Positions 1 through 8,687 are shown, counted from the stretch's first letter. The stretch is 64,000 bases of DNA from Fimenecus sp045593555 (GCA_045593555.1 JAZNWU010000002.1:1-64000), one strand, 5' to 3'. Translations and numbers: made by a program. Notes: generated by a model not told the origin, from the sequence alone.

Positions 1-229
1 TGAGGCTTCTCCTTGAGGGTGCGGGTGTCCGGTGGACACCTCTGCGAAGCAGAAGCACTGTCTGAGCCGACAGGCGAGTAATAAGCTGTCTGCAAAGCAG
101 ACTGATGAGGTGTAGGTTGCTTTAGCAACCGTTAATTATCATGGATAACAAATTTTCCACCTCATCCGTCACCTGCGGTGACACCTTCCCCTCGAGGGGA
201 AGGCAACATCCCGACAAATTATAATTTGT
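1..229. repeat. Intergenic palindromic repeats downstream of clpC
   Basis: No gene is visible here. Bases about 1-115 look like a decayed copy, and 149-206 an intact copy, of a palindromic repeat that reads CACCTCATCCGTCACC, then a CTTCCCC/GGGGAAG stem. The same family returns at 46375-46500. The stretch TGTCTGAGCCGACAGGCGAG (59-78) also recurs, slightly changed, at 8744-8763. A short palindrome ACAAATTATAATTTGT (217-232) touches the clpC end and is seen again near 16462, 19092, 52212 and 57187. Confidence 0.6.
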
Positions 230-2659
230 CTAACAATTTTCAATTTTCAATTCCAAATTATTGATACTGCAGATATATGATTTGCCTTTTTCGATGGACT
301 TATCAAGAATTTTTTCTGAAAGTACATCTTCGATGTTTGTCTGAATTGCTCTCTTGAGTGGTCTTGCACCATAAATCTTATCGTATCCTGCCTTTGAAAC
401 GAAATCAACAACTGATTCATCAAAGGTCATAGTGATTTCAATGTCACTCATTCGTTTCTCCAGACCTTTTAAAAGGCGTTTTGCAATCTCTTTGATATCT
501 TCTTCGGAAAGTCTTGTAAAAACGATTGTATCGTCAATTCTGTTAAGGAATTCAGGACGGAAAGTATTTTTCAATTCACTCATAACAGCCTCTTTGATTT
601 TTTCTTCAGAGTGGCTGTTTTCATTTGCCCCGAAACCGAATGTGGCTTTTTCTTCATTGATAAGTCTTGCACCGACATTTGATGTCATAATGATTACACA
701 GTTTTTGAAGTCAACTTTTCGACCTTGGGAATCTGTCAGAATACCGTCATCAAGAATCTGCAAAAGAGCATTGAAAACATCAGGATGAGCCTTTTCGATT
801 TCGTCAAAGAGAATTACTGAATAAGGTTTTCTGCGGACTTTTTCAGTAAGCTGACCACCTTCGTCAAAGCCAACATATCCCGGAGGTGAGCCGATAAGCT
901 TTGAAACGGTGTGTTTTTCCATAAATTCCGACATATCGAGTCTTATCATGCTGTTTTCGTCACCGAACATAGCCTCAGCCAAGGCCTTTGTAAGTTCAGT
1001 TTTACCGACACCCGTAGGACCGCAGAAAAGGAATGTTCCCATTGGTCTTTTCGGGTCTTTGAGTCCTGCACGACCACGACGGATGGCACGGGAAACTGCA
1101 GAAACAGCCTTTTCCTGACCCACAATTCTCTTGTGTATTTCGTCTTCCATTTTAAGAAGTTTTTCGCTTTCTTCTTGAGTCATTCTGCTTACGGGGACTC
1201 CTGTCCAGCCTGACACAATCTCTGCGATTTCAGTTTCTGTTACCTGCAAATCACGCTCAGGTGCAGATGACTGCCATTTTGCTTTTTGAGAATTCAACTC
1301 CTGCTGAAGTTCTTTTTCTTCGTCACGAAGTTTAGCTGCTCGTTCAAAATCCTGCTGATTTACTGCCATTTCTTTCTCGGCACAGATGGAATTAAGTCTG
1401 TTTTCCATTTCCTTGATTTCATCGGGTGGAGTAAGTGACTCAAGTCGCACCTTTGAACAAGCCTCGTCAATCAAGTCAATGGCTTTGTCAGGTAAAAATC
1501 TGTCACCGATATATCTGTGTGAAAGCATTACTGCTGATTTTACTGCTTCATCGGTGATTTTCACCTTATGATGTGCCTCGTATTTATCACGGATACCTTT
1601 GAGGATTTCCACAGCCTCGTCTGTTGACGGTTCACCTACCGTAACCGGCTGAAAACGACGCTCAAGAGCAGCATCTTTTTCGATATTTTTACGATACTCG
1701 TCGATAGTTGTAGCACCGATTAACTGAAGTTCTCCACGAGCCAAAGATGGTTTTAAGATATTGGCAGCATCAACTGCACCTTCAGCACTACCTGTGCCGA
1801 TAAGTGTATGAACCTCGTCGATAAAAAGAATTATATCCTTTGAGTCCTTGACCTCGTCAATGATGCCTTTGATTCGTTCTTCAAAGTCACCACGGTATTT
1901 TGTACCTGCAACCATTCCAGTCAAATCAAGTGACACGATTCTTTTGTCTTTTAACAGTTCAGGCACAGTTCCCTTTGCAATTTTAAGTGCAAGTCCCTCG
2001 GCAATTGCAGTTTTACCGACACCAGGTTCACCGATAAGACAAGGATTATTTTTACTGCGACGGCTTAAAATCTGAATTACTCTTTGAATTTCATTTTCAC
2101 GACCTATAACAGGGTCGATTTTGTTTTCTCGTGCAAGACTTGTTAAATCTCTTGAAAACTTTTCAAGAACGGAATTACTCTTTTTGCCTTGCTGACCGTA
2201 AGATTTCTGCTGACTGTTTTTGTTGCCTGAAACACTTGCAATATCACGGATAAGGCTCTGTGGACTGACACCTGCACGATTAAGCAATTGACAAGCGTAA
2301 CCACTGCCCTCACGACAAAGTGAAATGAGAATATGTTCTGTTCCTGCAAGGGATTGAGCCATAGAATTTGCAAGCATCAGGGCATTTTCAATTATATGCT
2401 TACTTCGTGGAGTGAAGTCAGCAGGATTTAATTCCGTAGGCATACCCGTACCAACTGTCTGACATACAACATCATAAATTTTTGTGTATGTTATGCCTTT
2501 TGAGTTCAGAAGCTTTCCTGCAACTGAATCCGGCACCTGAAGAATACCCAAAATAAGGTGTTCACTACCGATATATGTGTGACCTGAATCTTCAGCAATT
2601 TCAATAGCCTTGTTAAGAGCCATATTTGCTTTCTCACTAAAACCTGTAAAATTATACAT
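230..2659 (-). CDS. clpC: ATP-dependent Clp protease ATP-binding subunit ClpC
   Basis: AAA+ unfoldase that delivers damaged or arginine-phosphorylated proteins to ClpP in the cytoplasm. The protein has an N-terminal Clp repeat domain (about 1-150), a first ATPase module with GEPGVGKT near residue 210, a UVR-type coiled middle region (about 415-455), and a second ATPase module with GPTGVGKT near 545. The total of 809 aa is typical of ClpC. I chose the ATG at 2659 over the GTG at 2668 because GGGAGTG lies six bases upstream and overlaps that GTG. It is the last gene of the ctsR-mcsA-mcsB-clpC operon. Its last codons (LELKIENC) are encoded by a GAAAATT heptamer repeat, so the C-terminus appears to be derived from a repeat. 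Confidence 0.97.
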   Translation of the reverse strand: MYNFTGFSEKANMALNKAIEIAEDSGHTYIGSEHLILGILQVPDSVAGKLLNSKGITYTKIYDVVCQTVGTGMPTELNPADFTPRSKHIIENALMLANSMAQSLAGTEHILISLCREGSGYACQLLNRAGVSPQSLIRDIASVSGNKNSQQKSYGQQGKKSNSVLEKFSRDLTSLARENKIDPVIGRENEIQRVIQILSRRSKNNPCLIGEPGVGKTAIAEGLALKIAKGTVPELLKDKRIVSLDLTGMVAGTKYRGDFEERIKGIIDEVKDSKDIILFIDEVHTLIGTGSAEGAVDAANILKPSLARGELQLIGATTIDEYRKNIEKDAALERRFQPVTVGEPSTDEAVEILKGIRDKYEAHHKVKITDEAVKSAVMLSHRYIGDRFLPDKAIDLIDEACSKVRLESLTPPDEIKEMENRLNSICAEKEMAVNQQDFERAAKLRDEEKELQQELNSQKAKWQSSAPERDLQVTETEIAEIVSGWTGVPVSRMTQEESEKLLKMEDEIHKRIVGQEKAVSAVSRAIRRGRAGLKDPKRPMGTFLFCGPTGVGKTELTKALAEAMFGDENSMIRLDMSEFMEKHTVSKLIGSPPGYVGFDEGGQLTEKVRRKPYSVILFDEIEKAHPDVFNALLQILDDGILTDSQGRKVDFKNCVIIMTSNVGARLINEEKATFGFGANENSHSEEKIKEAVMSELKNTFRPEFLNRIDDTIVFTRLSEEDIKEIAKRLLKGLEKRMSDIEITMTFDESVVDFVSKAGYDKIYGARPLKRAIQTNIEDVLSEKILDKSIEKGKSYICSINNLELKIENC

Positions 2660-2666
2660 CAAAATC

Positions 2667-3109
2667 ACTCCCGTTCAAATGCAAAATGCAAAACGCAAAG
2701 TGCAAAATTATTTTTGATTTTGCTGTGTCGTTCTACAAATTGCTATTAATAATGCAATAATTTCTTTTACATCTTTTTCCATTGATACAAATTCTTTTTC
2801 AGTTAGATACTCTGTTGTATTTAACAATCGTAACCAATAATATGTTTCGTGTGCCTCTTTTAATGCAATACTTAGTTTTGCATAAAAATCAGCTTTTGTC
2901 TGACCTCTTTCTGCTTCTGCAATATTTGCACCTATGCTTGTGCCACATTTTAAAAGTTGTTTTGACATAACATATTCTTTTTTATCACTTGTTAGGTGTT
3001 TATATAAATTTACTATTCTAACAGCGAATTGAAAGCTTTTATTCTCTATAATGTTTTCATCCGTCTTGTATTCACCTGCAATCATTTTGCACTTTGCATT
3101 TTGCGCTTA
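2667..3109 (-). mobile_element. Repeat-bounded four-helix-bundle cassette, copy 1
   Basis: The segment runs from the mcsB stop codon (TAA at 3109-3107) to the clpC Shine-Dalgarno sequence. Both ends carry inverted arrays of the heptamer GCAAARY: 2678-2707 reads GCAAAAT, GCAAAAC, GCAAAGT, GCAAAAT on the plus strand, and 3084-3109 holds the same units on the minus strand. The enclosed gene encodes a four-helix-bundle protein. Copy 2 (4627-5077) has the same plan and similar sequence, including the outer flank TTTGAACGG and the SD core AGTGA. Mobility is inferred from the duplicate and from its position inside a conserved operon. No transposase is present. Confidence 0.6.
2708..3085 (-). CDS. 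Four-helix bundle protein (23S rRNA IVS / Avd-like), copy 1
   Basis: A 125-aa, helix-rich protein of the four-helix-bundle family found in 23S rRNA intervening sequences and related to the Avd accessory protein of diversity-generating retroelements. Family signatures visible are SIGANIAEAERGQTKADF and LKEAHETYYWLRLL. It differs from copy 2 at nine of about 117 aligned residues. The start is uncertain: the ATG that matches copy 2's start is ACG here, so translation would have to begin at the ATG at 3085, which lies inside the last heptamer (GCAAAATG). The stop codon abuts the opposite heptamer array. Its biochemical role is unknown; members form pentameric helical bundles that can bind nucleic acid. 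Confidence 0.85.
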   Translation of the reverse strand: MIAGEYKTDENIIENKSFQFAVRIVNLYKHLTSDKKEYVMSKQLLKCGTSIGANIAEAERGQTKADFYAKLSIALKEAHETYYWLRLLNTTEYLTEKEFVSMEKDVKEIIALLIAICRTTQQNQK

Positions 3110-4117
3110 ATTGAGCTTTGCTCTGACTTCCGTTGCTCTCACCATATCTCTTTCCTGAGATGGTAATCTTTGTCCTGCACGGGAATTGATACTTGCAGGT
3201 TGCATTGAAATCATAAGTTCATTGACAGTTTCAATCGGAACATTGATTTTTCCTGCAACAGAGCCAAGACGAACAAGGGACAGATTTTCCATAAGCTCTT
3301 TTGTTGATAAAAGTCTTGCCCATTTAAGAGTTCCGTATGCACGGAAAATTGCATCGTCAGTATCAATTGACTTGAGAAGTTCTTCTCTTGCTGCTCTTTC
3401 ATTTGCACAAAGCTGTAATGTAATTGCTTTTAAGTTTTTGATTGCAAATTCTTCAGAAATACCGAGTGTTATCTGGTTAGAAAGCTGATACATATCCCCT
3501 ACTGCCTTTGTGCCTTCACCGAAAGCACCACGGAATGTAAGACCGAGTTTTGAGATAGTATTGATAAGCTTATGAATCTGACCATTCATTGTAAGTGCAG
3601 GAAGATGAAGCATAACAGATGCACGCATTCCTGTACCCAAGTTTGTAGGACATTGAGTAAGGTAACCTATTCTTTCATCAAAAGCGTAATTCAACTTACT
3701 ACCGATTAAATCGTCAATTTCGTCTGCGACAGCGTATGCCTCGTCAAGTGCAAAGCCTGATTTCATAACCTGTAATCTGATATGGTCCTCCTCATTGAGC
3801 ATTATGCAAATGTCCTCTTCTTTTGAAATTAAAAATGCTCTTCCGTTGTCATCAGATGCAAACTCGGGACTTATAATATGTCTTTCAGCCATTGACGCAG
3901 CCTCAAATTTTGCGAGAGTTTTCATTTCAGTAAACTGCAGGTTATACTTGTTATCCTTTTCAATAGCATCCTTAATAATATTATTAAGTTCGATTCTGCT
4001 TTTAGTATTCAATTTATTCGGGAAAGGATATTCACTTATGTTTCTTGCAAGACGAATTCGGGTGCTTACAACAATATCACTCTGTTCACCAACGCCTAAA
4101 TACCATCTGTTACTCAT
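3107..4117 (-). CDS. mcsB: Protein-arginine kinase McsB
   Basis: Phosphotransferase that phosphorylates arginine residues on client proteins, marking them for ClpCP and inactivating CtsR. The ATP:guanido phosphotransferase catalytic fold shows STRIRLARN near the N-terminus and CPTNLGTGMRASVM with the expected cysteine about residue 160. The 336-aa length is slightly shorter than the roughly 360 aa usual for Bacillus. The ATG at 4117 was chosen because it follows AGGTGG and overlaps the mcsA stop by 8 bases (ATGAGTAA), implying translational coupling. The stop codon is the first triplet of cassette 1. Confidence 0.96.
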   Translation of the reverse strand: MSNRWYLGVGEQSDIVVSTRIRLARNISEYPFPNKLNTKSRIELNNIIKDAIEKDNKYNLQFTEMKTLAKFEAASMAERHIISPEFASDDNGRAFLISKEEDICIMLNEEDHIRLQVMKSGFALDEAYAVADEIDDLIGSKLNYAFDERIGYLTQCPTNLGTGMRASVMLHLPALTMNGQIHKLINTISKLGLTFRGAFGEGTKAVGDMYQLSNQITLGISEEFAIKNLKAITLQLCANERAAREELLKSIDTDDAIFRAYGTLKWARLLSTKELMENLSLVRLGSVAGKINVPIETVNELMISMQPASINSRAGQRLPSQERDMVRATEVRAKLN

Positions 4118-4619
4118 TATTGCCACCTGCTTTCAACTCATTAATTTTGTCACGAAGCTCTGCTGCTTTTTCAAAATTTTGTTCTTCAATTGATTTTTTA
4201 AGTTCATTTTCAAGCTTTTCAATCTGATTTTCAGTAGTGTTGACTTCAGTTTTGATTACTTTAGGATTTTTGCCCTCGTGACGGGTTTTTCCGTGAATTC
4301 TCTGTAATGACGGAAGAAGCTTATCATAAAATGTTGTGTAACAATCTGCACAACCAAGCTTTCCGTTATTCACAATATCATTGAATGTGTTTCCGCATTT
4401 TTCACAACGGATTACTCTTGAATTGAGTGATGCTGTCTGTGGTTCACCGAAGAATGAACCGAGCAAATCGGTAAATGTGTTACCGAAACCACCGAAAACA
4501 TCGTTGTAACCCAGAGCCTTTGCACAGTCCGAACAAAGATGCGCCTCTGCACTTTCACCGTTTATAATTCTCTTTACATGAGTTGTAGCCTCATATTTTC
4601 CACAATTCTGACATAACAT
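4110..4619 (-). CDS. mcsA: McsA, zinc-binding activator of McsB
   Basis: Adaptor that activates the McsB arginine kinase. The 169-aa protein has two pairs of CxxC motifs in the N-terminal half (CQNC/CSDC and CEKC/CADC) suited to zinc binding, and a C-terminal UVR motif (EEQNFEKAAELRDKINEL). Start ATG at 4619 is preceded by GGAGTGA, which belongs to the flank shared with cassette 1. In other Firmicutes this gene directly follows ctsR; here cassette 2 lies between them. Confidence 0.95.
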   Translation of the reverse strand: MLCQNCGKYEATTHVKRIINGESAEAHLCSDCAKALGYNDVFGGFGNTFTDLLGSFFGEPQTASLNSRVIRCEKCGNTFNDIVNNGKLGCADCYTTFYDKLLPSLQRIHGKTRHEGKNPKVIKTEVNTTENQIEKLENELKKSIEEQNFEKAAELRDKINELKAGGNNE

Positions 4620-4626
4620 AATTTAT

Positions 4627-5077
4627 TCACTCCGTTCAAATGCAAAATGCAAAACGCAAAGCGCAAAATTATTTTTGATTCTGCTGTGTCGTTTTACAAA
4701 TTGCCATTAATAATGCAATAATTTCTTTTATATCTTTTTCAATTGAAACAAACTCTTTTTCAGTTAGATACTCTGTTGTATTTAACAATCGTAACCAATA
4801 ATATGTTTCATGTGCTTCTTTCAATGCAATACTTAGTTTTGCATAAAAATCAGCCTTTGTTTGTCCTCTTTCTGCTTCTGCAACATTTGCACCTATGCTT
4901 GTGCCACATTTTAAAAGTTGTTTTGACATAACATATTCTTTTTTGTCATTTATTAAGTGTTTGTATAAATTAACTATTCTTACAGCAAATTGAAAACTTT
5001 TATGCTCTATAACATTTTCATCCATATTCTAATCACCTACAATCATTTTGCGCTTTGCACTTTGCATTTTGCGCTTA
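4627..5077 (-). mobile_element. Repeat-bounded four-helix-bundle cassette, copy 2
   Basis: The segment starts at the ctsR stop codon (TAA at 5077-5075) and ends at the mcsA SD sequence. Heptamer arrays (GCAAARY) in inverted orientation occupy 4642-4670 and 5044-5074. The right array has one more unit than the matching array of copy 1. The enclosed protein is about 92% identical to that of copy 1. Both copies lie in the same orientation in the same operon, so duplication by recombination and independent insertion are both possible. Confidence 0.6.
4669..5025 (-). CDS. Four-helix bundle protein (23S rRNA IVS / Avd-like), copy 2
   Basis: 118 aa, with the family signatures SIGANVAEAERGQTKADF and LKEAHETYYWLRLL. 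The ATG at 5025 is preceded by GTAGGTG at suitable spacing, so this copy has a normal translation start. Copy 1 has lost the equivalent ATG. The gene is in the operon orientation and ends beside the heptamer array. It is flanked by ctsR and mcsA and has no known link to their proteolysis function, so it is most simply a passenger of the cassette. Confidence 0.87.
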   Translation of the reverse strand: MDENVIEHKSFQFAVRIVNLYKHLINDKKEYVMSKQLLKCGTSIGANVAEAERGQTKADFYAKLSIALKEAHETYYWLRLLNTTEYLTEKEFVSIEKDIKEIIALLMAICKTTQQNQK

Positions 5078-5521
5078 AATAACATTCAAAACCATTTGTT
5101 TAAAAATTGATGCACGGATAATATTGCCGTATTCTCTCGGAACATCACGATAAGCATTTCCTGTTAATGCTGACAAGAATATTTTGACCGTTTTTTCATC
5201 GATAATATCTCTGTCATAAAGATTTTTAAGATGAGCACGACAAGTATTTTCGTCTAAAGTCTGACCGATTGAGTTTATCAGATGCATTTTAAGGGAATTT
5301 CTGTCGTAGGTTGCCCTTGTAATCTTTATATATCCGCCACCACCACGACGACTTTCCACAATATAACCGTGTTCAGGTGTAAATCGTGATGATATTACAT
5401 AGTTTATCTGACTCGGTACACAGCCGATTTTCTGGGCTAATTCATTTCGCTGAATTTCCGTGTAGCCTTCATCTTCCAGCATATCCTGAATCATAGATGC
5501 TATGATGTTGCTGATGTTCAT
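5075..5521 (-). CDS. ctsR: Transcriptional repressor CtsR
   Basis: Class III heat-shock repressor. The N-terminal winged helix-turn-helix (about residues 1-70) and glycine-rich wing RRGGGGYIKI are intact. The ATG at 5521 was chosen because AAAGGAGTGG lies upstream; the open frame extends further only through the promoter. The resulting length of 148 aa is near the family norm of about 150. It heads the operon and is preceded by its own operators, so autoregulation is expected. Confidence 0.95.
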   Translation of the reverse strand: MNISNIIASMIQDMLEDEGYTEIQRNELAQKIGCVPSQINYVISSRFTPEHGYIVESRRGGGGYIKITRATYDRNSLKMHLINSIGQTLDENTCRAHLKNLYDRDIIDEKTVKIFLSALTGNAYRDVPREYGNIIRASIFKQMVLNVI

Positions 5522-5544
5522 ATTTCCACTCCTTTGTTTTTGAC

Positions 5545-5561
5545 TTTGACTTTCTTTGACC
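5545..5561 (-). promoter_or_regulatory. CtsR operator, downstream box
   Basis: On the minus strand the site reads GGTCAAA, GAA, AGTCAAA. This matches the CtsR direct heptamer repeat RGTCAAANNNRGTCAAA. It lies between the -10 element and the ctsR start codon, where a bound repressor would block elongation or initiation. Confidence 0.8.
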
Positions 5562-5573
5562 TTTCTGATTATT

Positions 5574-5601
5574 ATTATAGCAAAAAAATTGACCTTGTCA
5601 A
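5574..5601 (-). promoter_or_regulatory. Sigma-A promoter of the ctsR operon
   Basis: On the minus strand, TTGACA (5601-5596) and TATAAT (5579-5574) are separated by 16 bases. Both hexamers match consensus exactly. CtsR boxes overlap the -35 and lie downstream of the -10. Confidence 0.85.
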
Positions 5602-5617
5602 GGTCAAACAAGGTCAA
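5601..5617. promoter_or_regulatory. CtsR operator, upstream box
   Basis: The plus strand reads AGGTCAAACAAGGTCAA: two GGTCAA heptamers three bases apart, the CtsR consensus. It overlaps the -35 hexamer of the ctsR promoter. A further GGTCAA half-site appears within the promoter spacer. Confidence 0.85.
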
Positions 5618-5649
5618 TTTTTAATTATTTACAATTTATTAATATTTAT

Positions 5650-5702
5650 AATTGCAACGCAGTTCTGACATTTTGCGCTTTGCACTTTGCAATTTGCGCT
5701 TA
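5650..5702. repeat. Composite heptamer repeat at the beta-galactosidase stop codon
   Basis: ATTGCAACGCAGTTCTGACA is followed by a GCAAARY heptamer array read on the minus strand. The array begins immediately at the TAA stop codon of the GH35 gene (5702-5700). The same composite appears near 19121-19172, 26190-26245 and 46311-46354. Confidence 0.75.
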
Positions 5703-7436
5703 TCCAAGGATTGGTGTGTCCACAAACTCAACAACTGCATCGCCTTTTAATCCGTCGGATTCAAACACGATAATCTCATTTTCACCATTTTTAAGGACAG
5801 ACGCAGGGACATAAAGTGTCTGCTGTGGGCCGATTTCCCAATATCTGCCAAGATTAAAACCATTGATTGTAACAAAGCCTTTTGTGAAATCAGAAAGTTT
5901 TAAGAATGTATCCTTTGGGTTTTCAATATTGATAAAGCCACGATAAAATGCTGATTTTTCATTGAATTCCTTATTTTCAAAAGGAACATTATGGAGATTA
6001 TCCATAGGCATTGTGTAAACTTCCCAGTTAAAATGCACACGACTATCGAAAAGACATCTGCCTGCGATACCCTTTTTACGCATCATTTTTGCACCGAAAT
6101 TGCATCTGCCCATATTTTCACAAAGAACTGTCAGCACATCACCTTTTTTACCGCTGAATGTTGTTTCAAGTCGGTCATTGATAAAGAGAATATCAATCAG
6201 TTCATCATTTATATAAATCTGTGCTCTGTCACCAAGGCTTTCAAATGAAAGCTTTGTATCTTCATAATCACGACCAAGAGTTGTTCTGTAAGCAATATAT
6301 CCATAACCGTTTCCGTATTTTTCCATACATTTCGGAACATCAGAATGAATTGGGTTTGCAAGATATGGTAATGCTGTGAAGAAGCCTGTTTTTTCGGGAA
6401 GAGAAACTCTGCCATAAGCCTTTTTCTCTCTGTCAGTAGGAATTTCAGGTAATTCTTCACCGATATGCTTTTTGATTACCTCACGGACTGCCATATATTT
6501 TGGTGTCACATCACCACATTCAGTAAGCATAGCATCATAGTCATAACTTGTCACATCAGCTTTAAATGTTTCATAGTGATTAGCACCTGATGTAAATCCG
6601 AAATTAGTTCCACCGATGAACATATACATATTAAGGCTGCCTTTTGTGAGCATATCGTCAACGACTTTTGCATAATCCTCTGCTGATGTTGTGTGATGTT
6701 GCTCATCACCCCATGCGTCAAACCAACCATTCCACATTTCCATACACATTTTTGGCATTTCAGGGAATAACTCATCGTGTGCCTTGAAGTTTTCTTCAAC
6801 TCGACTACCGAAATTAAGTGTTGAAAGGCATCCGTCAATAGTACCGTCAAGCAAATCTGTCATGGAAGTTCCGTCAGATGTAAAGAGTGGCACATCAATT
6901 CCACGACTCTCAAAGCCTTTTTTAAGGTAATTGAGATACTCTTTATCGTCACCGTAATAGCCATACTCATTTTCACACTGAACCATAATGATTGAGCCAC
7001 CATTTGTAGTGAGATATGGCTTGATTTCAGCACAAAGCTTATCAAGATACATATCAAATCTTTCTATGTACTTTTCGTTCATACAACGGATTTCCATATC
7101 CTCGTCAGCCTGAATCCACCAAGGAAGTCCACCGAATTCCCATTCGGAACAGATATATGGACCGGGTCTTACGATAACCATAAGGTCTTCATCCTGTGCC
7201 ATACGGATAAACTTTCCGATATCGAGAATACCTGTAAAATCAAACTGTCCCGGAATTTTCTCGTGCATATTCCATGCACAGTATGTTTCCACACAGTTGC
7301 AGCCCATAGCCTTTAATTTCTTAAAAATATCTGACCATGTGTCAGGCATATTTCTGAAATAATGAACAGCACCTGAAATAAGTTTGACAGGTTGTCCGTC
7401 TTTTACAAACTGGTCTTTAATAATTTCAAATTTCAT
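5700..7436 (-). CDS. Glycoside hydrolase family 35 beta-galactosidase
   Basis: Hydrolyses terminal non-reducing beta-galactosyl residues. The 578-aa protein starts with a TIM barrel whose hallmarks are SGAVHYFR, VETYCAWNMHE and RPGPYICSEWEFGG. The acid/base glutamate is in CENEYGYYG and the nucleophile lies in the MEMWNGWFD segment. C-terminal beta domains follow. There is no signal peptide, so it is probably cytoplasmic and acts on imported oligosaccharides. It is transcribed four bases downstream of hflX, an unrelated gene. Confidence 0.93.
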   Translation of the reverse strand: MKFEIIKDQFVKDGQPVKLISGAVHYFRNMPDTWSDIFKKLKAMGCNCVETYCAWNMHEKIPGQFDFTGILDIGKFIRMAQDEDLMVIVRPGPYICSEWEFGGLPWWIQADEDMEIRCMNEKYIERFDMYLDKLCAEIKPYLTTNGGSIIMVQCENEYGYYGDDKEYLNYLKKGFESRGIDVPLFTSDGTSMTDLLDGTIDGCLSTLNFGSRVEENFKAHDELFPEMPKMCMEMWNGWFDAWGDEQHHTTSAEDYAKVVDDMLTKGSLNMYMFIGGTNFGFTSGANHYETFKADVTSYDYDAMLTECGDVTPKYMAVREVIKKHIGEELPEIPTDREKKAYGRVSLPEKTGFFTALPYLANPIHSDVPKCMEKYGNGYGYIAYRTTLGRDYEDTKLSFESLGDRAQIYINDELIDILFINDRLETTFSGKKGDVLTVLCENMGRCNFGAKMMRKKGIAGRCLFDSRVHFNWEVYTMPMDNLHNVPFENKEFNEKSAFYRGFINIENPKDTFLKLSDFTKGFVTINGFNLGRYWEIGPQQTLYVPASVLKNGENEIIVFESDGLKGDAVVEFVDTPILG

Positions 7437-7439
7437 AGT

Positions 7440-8687
7440 TTACACCAAATATTCTTTATATTTATCTGCCATAGAAGCAGGTAATATCACTTTTAAAACT
7501 GTTCCGTCAGGGGTAAATTCTTCACTTAAGATTTTACCGTTGTTACGGATGAAATTCACTTCGCCACCCTTTGAGAAAGGAATGAGCAATTCGAGAGTTA
7601 CACTCTTGAGTTCAAGAACTTTTTCGATTTCCTTTAAGAGCAGATCAAGATTGACGCCATTGAGTGCACTAATCATAACCGTTTTGCCGATTGAAATAAG
7701 GTCGAAAACATTTTCTGCCTTGTCACATTTGTTCATTACGGTAATGATGTTGTCACCTTTACAACCTAAATCACGGAGAATATCAGTTGTAATCTCAATA
7801 TGCTCACTACAATGAATGTCTGATGCATCACAAACATTGAGAATCACATCAGCTTCACTTGCCTCTTCAAGAGTTGATTTAAAAGCCTTGACCAAATCGT
7901 GAGGTAATCGACTGACGAAACCAACTGTGTCGATAAGCATAACATCTTGTCCGTTTGGAAGTGTTAGTTTTCGGGATGTGGGGTCAAGAGTTGCAAAAAG
8001 CTTGTCCTCTGCTAACACCCCTGCATCTGTCAAAGCATTCATAAGTGTCGATTTGCCTGCATTGGTGTAGCCAACAAGTGCTACTGTAATCACACCGTCT
8101 TTTTCTCGTCTTTTGCGTAATAGTTCTCGTCTTTTTTCCACTTCGTTAAGCTGTTCTTGTAGTGCGTGCATTCGCCTCATAATATGACGACGGTCACTTT
8201 CAAGCTTTGTTTCACCCGGACCACGAGTACCGATACCACCACCCAGACGTGACAACTGTTTACCCTTACCCGTAAGTCTTGGAAGTGAATACTTGAGCTG
8301 TGCCAATTCAACCTGTAGTTTACCTTCACTCGTCTTTGCTCTTAATGCGAAAATGTCGAGAATCAACTGTGTTCTGTCAACGACTCGTACATCTGTGGCA
8401 TTTTCAATATTACGGATTTGTGACGGAGTCAATTCACCGTCACAGACAATAAGGTCGATTTCTTGATTTTCGCAAAAAAGTTTTGCTTCCTCAAGTCTGC
8501 CTTTTCCAAGGTATGTCGCACCGTCTGGAGTGCTTTTACGCTGAATAATTGAACCAACGACTTGAGCCCCTGCACTTTCAGTCAGGAGCGTAAGTTCTTC
8601 TATACTGGCGTCTGCATCAAAATCACCCGTATCAACGGAAATGAGCAACGCCTTTTCAGGTTCTCTTGTAATTTCGTAAAAATCCAT
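7440..8687 (-). CDS. hflX: Ribosome-associated GTPase HflX
   Basis: GTPase that binds the 50S subunit and rescues or splits stalled ribosomes. The 415-aa protein has the HflX N-terminal domain with GRGPGETKLESDRRH and a coiled stretch (about 160-195). The G domain has G1 GYTNAGKST, G3 DTVGF and G4 NKCD. The C-terminal tail is typical. The start ATG at 8687 gives the expected N-terminus. The gene overlaps nothing and is followed closely by the GH35 gene. Confidence 0.95.
   Translation of the reverse strand: MDFYEITREPEKALLISVDTGDFDADASIEELTLLTESAGAQVVGSIIQRKSTPDGATYLGKGRLEEAKLFCENQEIDLIVCDGELTPSQIRNIENATDVRVVDRTQLILDIFALRAKTSEGKLQVELAQLKYSLPRLTGKGKQLSRLGGGIGTRGPGETKLESDRRHIMRRMHALQEQLNEVEKRRELLRKRREKDGVITVALVGYTNAGKSTLMNALTDAGVLAEDKLFATLDPTSRKLTLPNGQDVMLIDTVGFVSRLPHDLVKAFKSTLEEASEADVILNVCDASDIHCSEHIEITTDILRDLGCKGDNIITVMNKCDKAENVFDLISIGKTVMISALNGVNLDLLLKEIEKVLELKSVTLELLIPFSKGGEVNFIRNNGKILSEEFTPDGTVLKVILPASMADKYKEYLV

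Noticed and set aside
5522..5617. Longer CtsR starting at 5617
   Set aside because: The extra codons cover the promoter and operators; the ATG at 5521 has AAAGGAGTGG upstream.
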